Below are positions 7,724-13,576 of a stretch of 13,576 nucleotides of DNA, one piece after another. This DNA is from Burkholderiaceae bacterium. Lineage in GTDB: Bacteria; Pseudomonadota; Gammaproteobacteria; Burkholderiales; Burkholderiaceae. A program made the translations under genes and the position numbers. Position 1 is the stretch's first letter, and each line of letters begins with the position of its first letter. The stretch lies in assembly GCA_947459465.1 (NCBI GenBank), contig CANHDS010000003.1, positions 1 to 13,576 on the forward strand, given 5' to 3'. The notes below the pieces were generated by a model, which saw only the letters and a program-made list of their open reading frames with translations, did no database searches and was not told the DNA's origin.

Positions 7724-8368
7724 CTAATGAGGTTGATTGGGGGTCTTTGATTGAACGATTCGAGGTGCTACCGAACCCATCGACACAATATGCTTGAGTG
7801 CCTCCTGAACGCTCATATCCAACTCAATCACATTGGCGCGCGGCACAATCATAAAAAAGCCAGATGTTGGGTTCGGTGTCGTAGGTAAAAATACATTGAC
7901 ATATTCACCGCCCAATTTACTGTTCACTTCAGGAGCTGCAGTACCCGTTTGAAAGGCAATCACCCATGACTCTAAATGGGGATAACGAATCAGCAATGCT
8001 TTCCGAAACGATTGATTATTTCCGGAAAATAAAGTGGAGGAAACCTGTTTCACGCTCGAGTAAATTGAACGCACGATTGGGATACGGGTCACGGTCCGGT
8101 CCCAAAGCTTAAGCCACCATTGGCCGGCAAAATTAATGGCGAGAACACCCGTAAATCCGATCACTGCCAACACGATCAAAATACCAAGACCCGGAATTTC
8201 TCGGAAATGCCGTAGCTCCCCCGAAAACTGACCTGGCGATAGCGTAATGATGGCCGACATCACCCAACCGAAAATTTGATCGATGACACCCAAACCCCAT
8301 GTGATCACCCAAATCGTGACCGCCATCGGTATCCAAACTAATATGCCAGCAATAAAGTATTTTTTCAT
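7724..8368 (-). CDS. DUF502-family inner-membrane protein
   Basis: The 214-residue protein belongs to the DUF502 family of unknown function, found beside aspS in many betaproteobacteria. Two membrane segments are clear: residues about 4-27 (a hydrophobic stretch starting [13 protein letters not shown]) and about 62-84 ([16 protein letters not shown]). Both are followed by a soluble part with the family motifs [21 protein letters not shown] and [13 protein letters not shown] first segment without a signal-peptidase site suggests an anchored protein. The start codon is preceded by a weak AGG 11 bases upstream that lies in the 3' arm of a hairpin, so access to it may be regulated. It lies 59 nt after the ubiB stop and 8 nt before aspS. 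I do not assign a role. Confidence 0.88.
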   Translation of the reverse strand: MKKYFIAGILVWIPMAVTIWVITWGLGVIDQIFGWVMSAIITLSPGQFSGELRHFREIPGLGILIVLAVIGFTGVLAINFAGQWWLKLWDRTVTRIPIVRSIYSSVKQVSSTLFSGNNQSFRKALLIRYPHLESWVIAFQTGTAAPEVNSKLGGEYVNVFLPTTPNPTSGFFMIVPRANVIELDMSVQEALKHIVSMGSVAPRIVQSKTPNQPH

Positions 8369-8378
8369 GAGAATTTGC

Positions 8379-8408
8379 GCCTAACCCGCTATTTTAGCGA
8401 GTTAAGGC
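8379..8408 (-). promoter_or_regulatory. RNA hairpin in the ubiB-DUF502 gap, possibly masking the ribosome site
   Basis: An imperfect stem of 12 pairs (8379-8390 with 8396-8408) has a 5-nt loop, one bulged base and one mismatch. Read as minus-strand RNA the mismatch is a G-U wobble; as plus-strand RNA it is C-A. This asymmetry favours function in the minus transcript. The 3' arm carries the only AGG that could serve as Shine-Dalgarno for DUF502, 11 bases before its ATG. No T-run follows, so it is not an intrinsic terminator. Confidence 0.45.
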
Positions 8409-8427
8409 TAATACAGGCGAAATGGTC

Positions 8428-10011
8428 CTAAAACGAATGGATACGGACTAAAACGAGGGTGGCGCCCACAAGGAAGCCGCTTAGGAATAGGGCAATTCCG
8501 AGCCATTGTCGCCGCTTGCGTCGCTCATCGATTAGTAGCTGTTTGAGTAAATCAAACTCAGGACGCTGCTCCTTACGATGAACTTGTTCCAGATTTTCAG
8601 CAATTAGACGTGGCAGTGTAGGCAAAATCTTTGCCCAGTTTGGGGCCTCTTTCTTCAGCCCATCGATCAAGCCCCGCACTCCAAGCTGTTGGCTTACCCA
8701 ACGCTCCAAAATTGGTTTGGCAGTTTTCCAAAGATCTAGGTCTGGATCCAATTGACGACCTAGGCCCTCGACGTTTAACAAGGTCTTTTGTAACAAAGTA
8801 AGTTGTGGCTGAATCTCGACCTTAAAGCGACGCGATGTTTGAAAGAGGCGCATCAACACAACACCCAAGGAGATGTCTTTCAGTGGTCGATCAAAGTAAG
8901 GCTCGCAAACAGTACGAACGGCACCCTCTAGCTCCTCTAATCGAGTATTCGCTGGAACCCAGCCTGATTCGATATGTAATTCAGCAACGCGGCGGTAATC
9001 CCGATTAAAGAATGCCAAGAAATTCTGAGCCAAATAATTCTTATCAAACTCACTTAAATTTCCGACAATCCCAAAATCTAAAGAAATATATCGACCGAAT
9101 GTATTGGGATCCAAGCTAACTAAGATATTTCCTGGATGCATATCCGCATGAAAGAACCCGTACTCAAATACTTGTGTAAAAAAGATCTCAACGCCGTCGA
9201 TTGCTAGCTTTTTAAAATCAACCCCTGCAGCAAGTAGTTCGTGGGTTTTCCCAATTGAAATGCCATACATCCGCTCCATCACGATCACATTGGTGTGGCA
9301 TAAGTCCCAAATCATTTCAGGGATCATGAGCTTATCGGAGTTTGCAAAATTGCGACGCAATTGGCTAGCATTAGCCGCCTCACGCATCAAATCAAGCTCA
9401 TCGTGTAAATAGGTGTCAAATTCAGCAACTACCTCTCGTGGCTTGAGTCGTCGACCATCTTCAGAGACTTTCTCGACAATACGCGCTAAGTCATGCATTA
9501 AAGCCAAGTCACTCTCAATAACCGGCAAAATGCCAGGACGCAATACTTTGATGGCGATCTCTTGATTGGCCCACTCGGGATGACTTTCATTCCCGCGCAA
9601 GACTCCAAAATGAACCTGCGCGACTGATGCACTTGCCACTGGCGTTGCATCAAAGGAAGAAAATATCACTTCAATTGGATGGCCCAAAGCCTTTTCAATA
9701 ATGGCTTTCGATTGCTCATTGGAAAATGGCGGGACGCGATCTTGAAGCTTCGCTAATTCATTGGAGACATCATCAGGAAGTAAATCTCTACGAGTGGATA
9801 GAACCTGTCCAAATTTGACAAAAATGGGGCCAAGCGCTTCAAGCGCTAAGCGGATCCGCTCACCACGCGGCAGCTGACTTGGTGACGTTGAGGCAATCAA
9901 GCCAAGAAAAAATCGCCGTACGCCTGGCTTTAAGTTATCACGGATCAGCCCAAATAAATTAAAGCGCCAAGCCGTATAGAAAATAATGCTTAGGCGAATA
10001 ATACGACTCAC
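8428..10011 (-). CDS. ubiB: Ubiquinone biosynthesis protein UbiB (atypical kinase/ATPase)
   Basis: UbiB is a membrane-bound member of the ABC1/ADCK/UbiB atypical kinase family needed for ubiquinone synthesis; its ATPase activity is thought to help deliver lipid intermediates to the Ubi complex. The signature elements are in order over 527 residues: the KxGQ motif as KFGQ (66-69) followed by LSTRRDLLP, the alanine-rich nucleotide loop [10 protein letters not shown] (125-134), Lys155 in [15 protein letters not shown] (288-295) and DFG (312-314). One hydrophobic segment lies at the C-terminus (about 505-524), where E. coli has two. The start is GTG, whose G is also the last base of the ubiJ TAG stop, so translation is probably coupled. 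The first codons, read on the other strand, contain the T7-promoter-like sequence. The usual length supports an intact gene. Confidence 0.96.
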   Translation of the reverse strand: MSRIIRLSIIFYTAWRFNLFGLIRDNLKPGVRRFFLGLIASTSPSQLPRGERIRLALEALGPIFVKFGQVLSTRRDLLPDDVSNELAKLQDRVPPFSNEQSKAIIEKALGHPIEVIFSSFDATPVASASVAQVHFGVLRGNESHPEWANQEIAIKVLRPGILPVIESDLALMHDLARIVEKVSEDGRRLKPREVVAEFDTYLHDELDLMREAANASQLRRNFANSDKLMIPEMIWDLCHTNVIVMERMYGISIGKTHELLAAGVDFKKLAIDGVEIFFTQVFEYGFFHADMHPGNILVSLDPNTFGRYISLDFGIVGNLSEFDKNYLAQNFLAFFNRDYRRVAELHIESGWVPANTRLEELEGAVRTVCEPYFDRPLKDISLGVVLMRLFQTSRRFKVEIQPQLTLLQKTLLNVEGLGRQLDPDLDLWKTAKPILERWVSQQLGVRGLIDGLKKEAPNWAKILPTLPRLIAENLEQVHRKEQRPEFDLLKQLLIDERRKRRQWLGIALFLSGFLVGATLVLVRIHSF

Positions 10012-10016
10012 TATTG
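9999..10016 (+). promoter_or_regulatory. T7 RNA polymerase promoter-like sequence across the ubiJ/ubiB junction
   Basis: The plus strand reads TAATACGACTCACTAT at 9999-10014, identical to positions -17 to -2 of the phage T7 class III promoter, then T (consensus A) at -1 and G at +1. It would fire rightward, antisense to ubiJ. It encodes ordinary protein on the minus strand (GTG AGT CGT ATT ATT, the first codons of ubiB, plus the ubiJ stop), so it is probably a coincidence. No host polymerase would be expected to use it. Confidence 0.3.
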
Positions 10017-10625
10017 ATCCCGACTTTTTTGTAAAAAAGAAATTCGCTTCTCAAGGCGATCTACGCCATCTCGAACGGCTTGAATTTGCATTTTATGAGA
10101 AACAAAATCGCGTTGATGTAACAACACTTTTTTTTCTTCGCTTAAGTACTCAACCATATTTCCCTGTAAATCAACCACTGCTTTCTCAGTAGCTTTCGCA
10201 AAATGCTTGGCTTGAGTACAAATAAAATGAGCCGGTGCATCACCAATCATTTTGGCTAAATCTTCCTCGTACTCCCAGCGTAATTGGTTTGAGAGCTTAG
10301 CAATCAGTTGAGCTAATTGGGCATCACCAGTAATTTTGACGGCTCTCATTGCTCGATCTTTGATCGTACCCTGAGGGGCGCTCAGTGCAGAGAAACTATC
10401 AGCATCAAGCTCTAAAACTAAATCCGGATGGGGATGCGTTTCCGACAAAAGAGCCATTAACGAATCATCTTGAATTTGCCATTGCATCGTCCCAATTGGC
10501 AGTATCAACTCAATCACCTTACCTTGATGACTCTTAAGGTCACGCAAAGCCCACTCTTCATGCTGTAGGACATGATTAATCGCGCGCAATAAAGCCGTTT
10601 TTGGTAAATCAAAACGCAGGTTCAT
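10011..10625 (-). CDS. ubiJ: Ubiquinone biosynthesis accessory factor UbiJ (SCP2 domain)
   Basis: The product is 204 residues, close to E. coli UbiJ. The N-terminal two thirds form an SCP2 sterol-carrier fold that binds isoprenoid intermediates ([45 protein letters not shown]); the C-terminus is a charged heptad-like coiled coil (about 160-203). UbiJ organises the soluble Ubi enzyme complex. I place the start at ATG 10625 because [13 protein letters not shown] begins the conserved domain. A GTG six codons earlier lies inside a terminator T-run. There is no Shine-Dalgarno sequence; the ATG is five bases after the terminator's T-run, an unusual arrangement. The gene ends with TAG overlapping the ubiB GTG by one base. 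Position between ubiE-Tim44 and ubiB supports the call. Confidence 0.9.
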   Translation of the reverse strand: MNLRFDLPKTALLRAINHVLQHEEWALRDLKSHQGKVIELILPIGTMQWQIQDDSLMALLSETHPHPDLVLELDADSFSALSAPQGTIKDRAMRAVKITGDAQLAQLIAKLSNQLRWEYEEDLAKMIGDAPAHFICTQAKHFAKATEKAVVDLQGNMVEYLSEEKKVLLHQRDFVSHKMQIQAVRDGVDRLEKRISFLQKSRDQ

Positions 10626-10630
10626 AGTGT

Positions 10631-10655
10631 AAAAAACCCGCACAAGGCGGGTTTT
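10631..10655 (-). terminator. Intrinsic terminator between the Tim44-like gene and ubiJ
   Basis: A perfect 9-bp stem (10633-10641 with 10647-10655; arm AAAACCCGC) has a 5-nt loop. On the minus strand the 3' arm GCGGGTTTT runs into two more T (six in all). It lies about 22 nt after the Tim44-like stop and five bases before the ubiJ ATG. Since no convincing promoter for ubiJ is seen between the two genes, it may act as a partial terminator or attenuator. On the plus strand four T follow the stem, which is weaker. Confidence 0.82.
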
Positions 10656-10677
10656 CCAAAGGGGGAAAGGTTAAAGC

Positions 10678-11607
10678 TTAAACCAATTGCTGGATACCAG
10701 CTAAAACCCAGCCTCCAGGGCCGTTTACGGGCTTGGATAGATTCCAAACTTCTCTGAACGGCTCAGCTGGGCCATCTGCCTGCTCCCGAATCATGCCTGA
10801 GAACTCAACACTGCACAGATAAGTATTTGCATCGGTCTCAACGCCCAAAAGTTCTGCATTTAGGGTAACCACATCGGTATGATTTACACCTTCAGCACGG
10901 CCTTGCAAATCGCGTTGCAAACTGGCAAACATTTCGGGGGTCGTAAATTCCCGTAATGCTTCAAGATCACCCCCATCCCAGGCCTTTTGTAACCGAGTGA
11001 AGTAATGTTTTGCATTGGCCAAAAATGCGATTTGATCAAAGCCTTCGGGGAGCTGATAAGCAGGTGTTTCACCAAGTACTGGGCTTGGCGATCCAAATCC
11101 AGTATTTACTGGATAACTGGGTGTAAAAGCGGGTTCTTGGCTTGCTGTTTTTTGCATTCCATTTGAAACAGGAACTGGGTTTGGGACATTCTTAGCACTA
11201 GCTGGCATAAAACGACGTAGAACAAAAATCAACGCGAAACCAACAAGAACAGCTAGTAAAAGGCCAGTTAAGAACGAAGCAGCAGCCTCACCTAAACCAA
11301 AATGCGAGAGCAAATAAGCAATCCCGAGTCCTGCCGCGAGGCCGCCCAACATGCCGCCTAAACCAGAACGCTTGGCTGCTGCTGGGGCAGCAGCTTGAGG
11401 AGCGGTCGACGCTGCAGGTTGCTGAGCCTGTTGTGCTGGTTTTTGTTGGGCTGGTGGCTGTGCCTGCTTTTGCACTGGCGCATTGGATGAACGACCCACA
11501 TTCGATCCACCGCCTAAGCGCTTCGCGTCAACGACAGCGACATGTCCAACGGACAAGAATGCAAAGGACAATGCGAATACACTAGATTTCAAAAAAGTAC
11601 TTTTCAT
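10678..11607 (-). CDS. Tim44-like domain protein with signal peptide and membrane segments
   Basis: This 309-residue envelope protein is the bacterial counterpart of the mitochondrial Tim44 C-terminal fold; its bacterial role is unknown. Order: a signal-like N-terminus (1-28, charged then hydrophobic, possible cleavage after VVDA), a Gln/Pro/Ala-rich low-complexity linker (about 42-78), two glycine-rich hydrophobic segments (about 82-102 and 108-130, the second ending in LRRF), a Pro/Ser-rich spacer, and the Tim44-like domain (about 185-309; FDQIAFLANAKHYFTRLQKAWDGGD to the C-terminus). AGGAG lies nine bases before the ATG, the best Shine-Dalgarno sequence on this strand. Its stop is followed by an intrinsic terminator. 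It sits between ubiE and ubiJ, as in related Burkholderiales, so a link to membrane or quinone biology is conceivable but unproven. Confidence 0.9.
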   Translation of the reverse strand: MKSTFLKSSVFALSFAFLSVGHVAVVDAKRLGGGSNVGRSSNAPVQKQAQPPAQQKPAQQAQQPAASTAPQAAAPAAAKRSGLGGMLGGLAAGLGIAYLLSHFGLGEAAASFLTGLLLAVLVGFALIFVLRRFMPASAKNVPNPVPVSNGMQKTASQEPAFTPSYPVNTGFGSPSPVLGETPAYQLPEGFDQIAFLANAKHYFTRLQKAWDGGDLEALREFTTPEMFASLQRDLQGRAEGVNHTDVVTLNAELLGVETDANTYLCSVEFSGMIREQADGPAEPFREVWNLSKPVNGPGGWVLAGIQQLV

Positions 11608-11657
11608 TCAATCAGTCTCCTGTCTACGATCTGTAAGCATTACTTTACAGTGAATAT

Positions 11658-12401
11658 TCAATATTTAATACCAATATGCAAAGCAACGATACCCCCAGTC
11701 ATCCTATGGGTATGGACTTCGTCAAACCCAGCTTCCTCCATCATCGTTTTAAGCGTTTGTGCGTCTGGGTGCATACGAATTGATTCTGCTAGGTATTGAT
11801 AGCTGGCAGCATCTTTAGCAACCTTATCACCAAGCCAAGGAAGCACCTTAAAGGAGTAAAGGTCATAAATTGGGGCTAACAATGAGTTTGGCTTCGAAAA
11901 CTCCAAAATTAGAACCTTGCCTCCAGGTCGAATGACGCGTGCCATCTCTGACAAAGCAAGCTCTTTATGCGTCATGTTCCGAAGACCGAATGCAACACTC
12001 ACCACATCAAAATGGTGGCTTGGGAAGGGGATTTTTTCGGCGTCCAACTGAATGCATGGGATCGCAAGACCACGATCCAAAAGTCGATCTCGGCCTACGG
12101 ATAACATAGATGCATTGATATCACTCAACCACACCTCTGCTTCAGGATGATTGCCCCCCTGAGCAGACTGGGCAAATGCGTAAGCAAGGTCGCCGGTTCC
12201 ACCAGCAATATCTAACACCCGATCACCGGGCTTAACATGAGCCTGAGCAATGGTAAATTTTTTCCAAAGACGATGCAAACCGGCTGACATCAAATCATTC
12301 ATGATGTCGTACTTTGCAGCTACCGAATGGAAGACCTCGGCAACTTTTTCAGCCTTTTGAGACTCATCAACACTTTGATATCCAAAATGGGTTTTTGACA
12401 T
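11658..12401 (-). CDS. ubiE: Ubiquinone/menaquinone C-methyltransferase UbiE
   Basis: UbiE uses S-adenosylmethionine to add the ring C-methyl group to the octaprenyl benzoquinol intermediate of ubiquinone (and demethylmenaquinol where menaquinone is made). The 247-residue class I methyltransferase shows the SAM motif [12 protein letters not shown] (62-73) and the family signatures [17 protein letters not shown] (31-47), [11 protein letters not shown] and [14 protein letters not shown]. The start is ATG 12401, giving [11 protein letters not shown] as in other betaproteobacteria; an in-frame ATG at 12416 adds five residues inside the DUF971 gene and is less likely. It begins two bases after the DUF971 stop, so translation is probably coupled. 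The Tim44-like gene starts 50 nt downstream. Confidence 0.95.
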   Translation of the reverse strand: MSKTHFGYQSVDESQKAEKVAEVFHSVAAKYDIMNDLMSAGLHRLWKKFTIAQAHVKPGDRVLDIAGGTGDLAYAFAQSAQGGNHPEAEVWLSDINASMLSVGRDRLLDRGLAIPCIQLDAEKIPFPSHHFDVVSVAFGLRNMTHKELALSEMARVIRPGGKVLILEFSKPNSLLAPIYDLYSFKVLPWLGDKVAKDAASYQYLAESIRMHPDAQTLKTMMEEAGFDEVHTHRMTGGIVALHIGIKY

Positions 12402-12403
12402 GC

Positions 12404-12787
12404 CTAGTGGCCACATCCATGAGATTTACTTGCCATTGAAGCATCACGATCAACCCCAGCAACTTTACAGCGCTCAAGGTAATCGCTCCATAAAGACTCT
12501 TGGTTTTCACACAACTCATATAAATAGTCCCAAGAATATAGACCTGAGTCATGACCGTCAGAAAAGGTTGGCTTGATTGCGTAATGACCCACTGGCTCAA
12601 TGCTTATGATGCCAACGTCTCGTTTACCGGTTTGCAAAACCTCTTGCCCCGGCCCGTGACCGCGTACTTCGGCAGAAGGGGAGTAGACCCGCAAAAACTC
12701 GAAGGGCAAACGGTAGTTCTTACCATGCTCGTATTGAAGTTCGAGAACCTTTGAGTTCTCATGCACGATTAAATTGGTTGGAATCAT
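12404..12787 (-). CDS. DUF971 (gamma-butyrobetaine hydroxylase-like N-terminal) protein
   Basis: This 127-residue single-domain protein belongs to DUF971. The family motifs are [19 protein letters not shown] (27-45), [25 protein letters not shown] (58-82, interrupted here for length) and [10 protein letters not shown] (83-92). The domain is also found in the Fe-S carrier HCF101 of plants, next to an Mrp/ApbC ATPase, and at the N-terminus of gamma-butyrobetaine hydroxylase, where it binds zinc; a metal or Fe-S role is therefore plausible but inferred. The C-terminus ends His-Gly-Cys-Gly-His (123-127), a possible metal-binding tail. The ATG overlaps the upstream gene's TAA by one base (TAATG), with AGGG ten bases before. 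ubiE follows after two bases. It is not a complete hydroxylase. Confidence 0.9.
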   Translation of the reverse strand: MIPTNLIVHENSKVLELQYEHGKNYRLPFEFLRVYSPSAEVRGHGPGQEVLQTGKRDVGIISIEPVGHYAIKPTFSDGHDSGLYSWDYLYELCENQESLWSDYLERCKVAGVDRDASMASKSHGCGH

Positions 12788-13576
12788 TACACTAATACCC
12801 TTTCAATGCCGCCTTGGTTGGCCTTCGTTACGTAACTTTCGAGCCAATTTTCACCCAATAAATGCTTCGCCATTTCAACCACGATGTAATCTGCTTTAGT
12901 ATCGCTATCGCTATCATAACGCGATAGTCCTTGTAAACACGATGGGCAACTGGTTAGGACTTTAACGTCACCGGTAAAGTTCTTCCTTAAATCGTTAGCA
13001 CCCTTTTCCATTTCAATTTGCTTGCGATAACGAACTTGCGTTGAAATATCCGGCCGAGTTATTGCCAGGGTACCGGACTCGCCGCAGCAACGCTCGTTCT
13101 TAGAAATCGCTGTGCCATCCTCAAGTCGAATCAACTCATTGACTGTCTTCAAAGGATCCTGGAGTTTCATGGGGGTATGGCATGGATCGTGATACATGTA
13201 TCGTACCCCCTCAACACCCTCAAGTCTTAATCCCTTCTCCAGAAGGTACTCATGAATATCAATGATTCGACAGCCTGGGAAGATTTGATCGAACTGATAG
13301 CCTGCTAGTTGGTCGTAACAGGTTCCACAGGAGACCACGACCGTTTTAATATCCAAGTAGTTCAGTGTGTTGGCAACCCGATGAAATAGCACGCGATTAT
13401 CCGTAATCATTTTCTCGGCTTTATCAAAATCACCATTTCCCTTTTGCGGATAGCCGCAGCATAAATATCCAGGTGGTAATACCGTTTGCACACCTGCATG
13501 CCAAAGCATTGCTTGGGTGGCTAAACCTACTTGTGAAAATAGTCGTTCTGAACCACATCCAGGGAAATAAAAAACA
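12787..13576 (-). CDS. CCG-domain Fe-S oxidoreductase, C-terminal part (5' end outside the window)
   Basis: The gene is open at the right edge: the frame runs through the last base, with FYFPGCGSERLFSQVGLATQ readable before the first internal Met. The visible 262 residues contain two cysteine-rich CCG repeats (GlcF/HdrB type): LCCGYPQ with SCGTCYDQL, and YHDPCHTPMK with RCCGESG and TSCPSCLQG. Such domains bind a [4Fe-4S] cluster and pass electrons, usually beside an FAD-linked oxidase module. In Burkholderiales this position is usually held by a very large FAD/FMN oxidase-Fe-S fusion (DUF3683-containing), so the part seen is probably its C-terminal end; that is from memory. A stand-alone GlcF or LutA-like subunit is the alternative. 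The TAA stop overlaps the DUF971 ATG by one base. Confidence 0.85.
   Translation of the reverse strand, partial: VFYFPGCGSERLFSQVGLATQAMLWHAGVQTVLPPGYLCCGYPQKGNGDFDKAEKMITDNRVLFHRVANTLNYLDIKTVVVSCGTCYDQLAGYQFDQIFPGCRIIDIHEYLLEKGLRLEGVEGVRYMYHDPCHTPMKLQDPLKTVNELIRLEDGTAISKNERCCGESGTLAITRPDISTQVRYRKQIEMEKGANDLRKNFTGDVKVLTSCPSCLQGLSRYDSDSDTKADYIVVEMAKHLLGENWLESYVTKANQGGIERVLV

Overview
The window looks like chromosome of a Burkholderiaceae betaproteobacterium, most probably a freshwater Polynucleobacter or close relative. The evidence is the gene order (CCG-domain Fe-S oxidoreductase, DUF971, ubiE, Tim44-like, ubiJ, ubiB, DUF502, aspS, nudB), protein sequences that read as Burkholderiales orthologues, and a moderate base composition that by eye is well below that of Burkholderia or Ralstonia. 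This is recognition from memory, not a database search. No mobile element, CRISPR array or phage gene is visible.

Layout. Positions 1-428 are non-coding; inside them is a compact candidate small RNA on the minus strand (about 237 down to 166) with its own sigma70-type promoter and intrinsic terminator. Positions 429-851 hold the only plus-strand protein gene, an OsmC/YhfA-like protein. It runs tail-to-tail into rnpB (minus, 842-1148), sharing 10 bp, so the osmC-like stop codon lies inside the P1 helix of RNase P RNA. Everything from there to the right edge is on the minus strand. In transcription order (right to left) these are: the C-terminal end of a large CCG-domain Fe-S/FAD oxidoreductase, DUF971, ubiE, a secreted or membrane Tim44-like protein, an intrinsic terminator, ubiJ, ubiB, a DUF502 membrane protein, aspS, nudB, an Atm1-type ABC half-transporter, a type-2 glycerate kinase, pyrC and rnpB. 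Many junctions are 1-4 nt overlaps or gaps of a few nucleotides, which suggests a long, translationally coupled arrangement, interrupted at least partly by the terminator before ubiJ.

Functions. UbiE (C-methyltransferase), UbiJ (SCP2 lipid-binding scaffold) and UbiB (atypical kinase/ATPase) serve ubiquinone biosynthesis. DUF971 and the Atm1-type exporter belong to families linked to Fe-S or thiol metabolism. AspS, NudB (folate pathway), PyrC (pyrimidines), glycerate kinase and rnpB are core metabolism and RNA processing.

Most notable observations: (1) the unannotated sRNA-like locus, whose exposed 5' segment is complementary to an extended Shine-Dalgarno sequence; (2) an RNase P RNA of about 307 nt with a strongly reduced P11-P14 arm; (3) the rnpB/osmC-like overlap in P1; (4) a 16-nt exact match to the phage T7 promoter at the ubiJ/ubiB junction; (5) a terminator abutting the ubiJ start codon with no visible Shine-Dalgarno sequence; (6) AspRS residues of the non-discriminating type.
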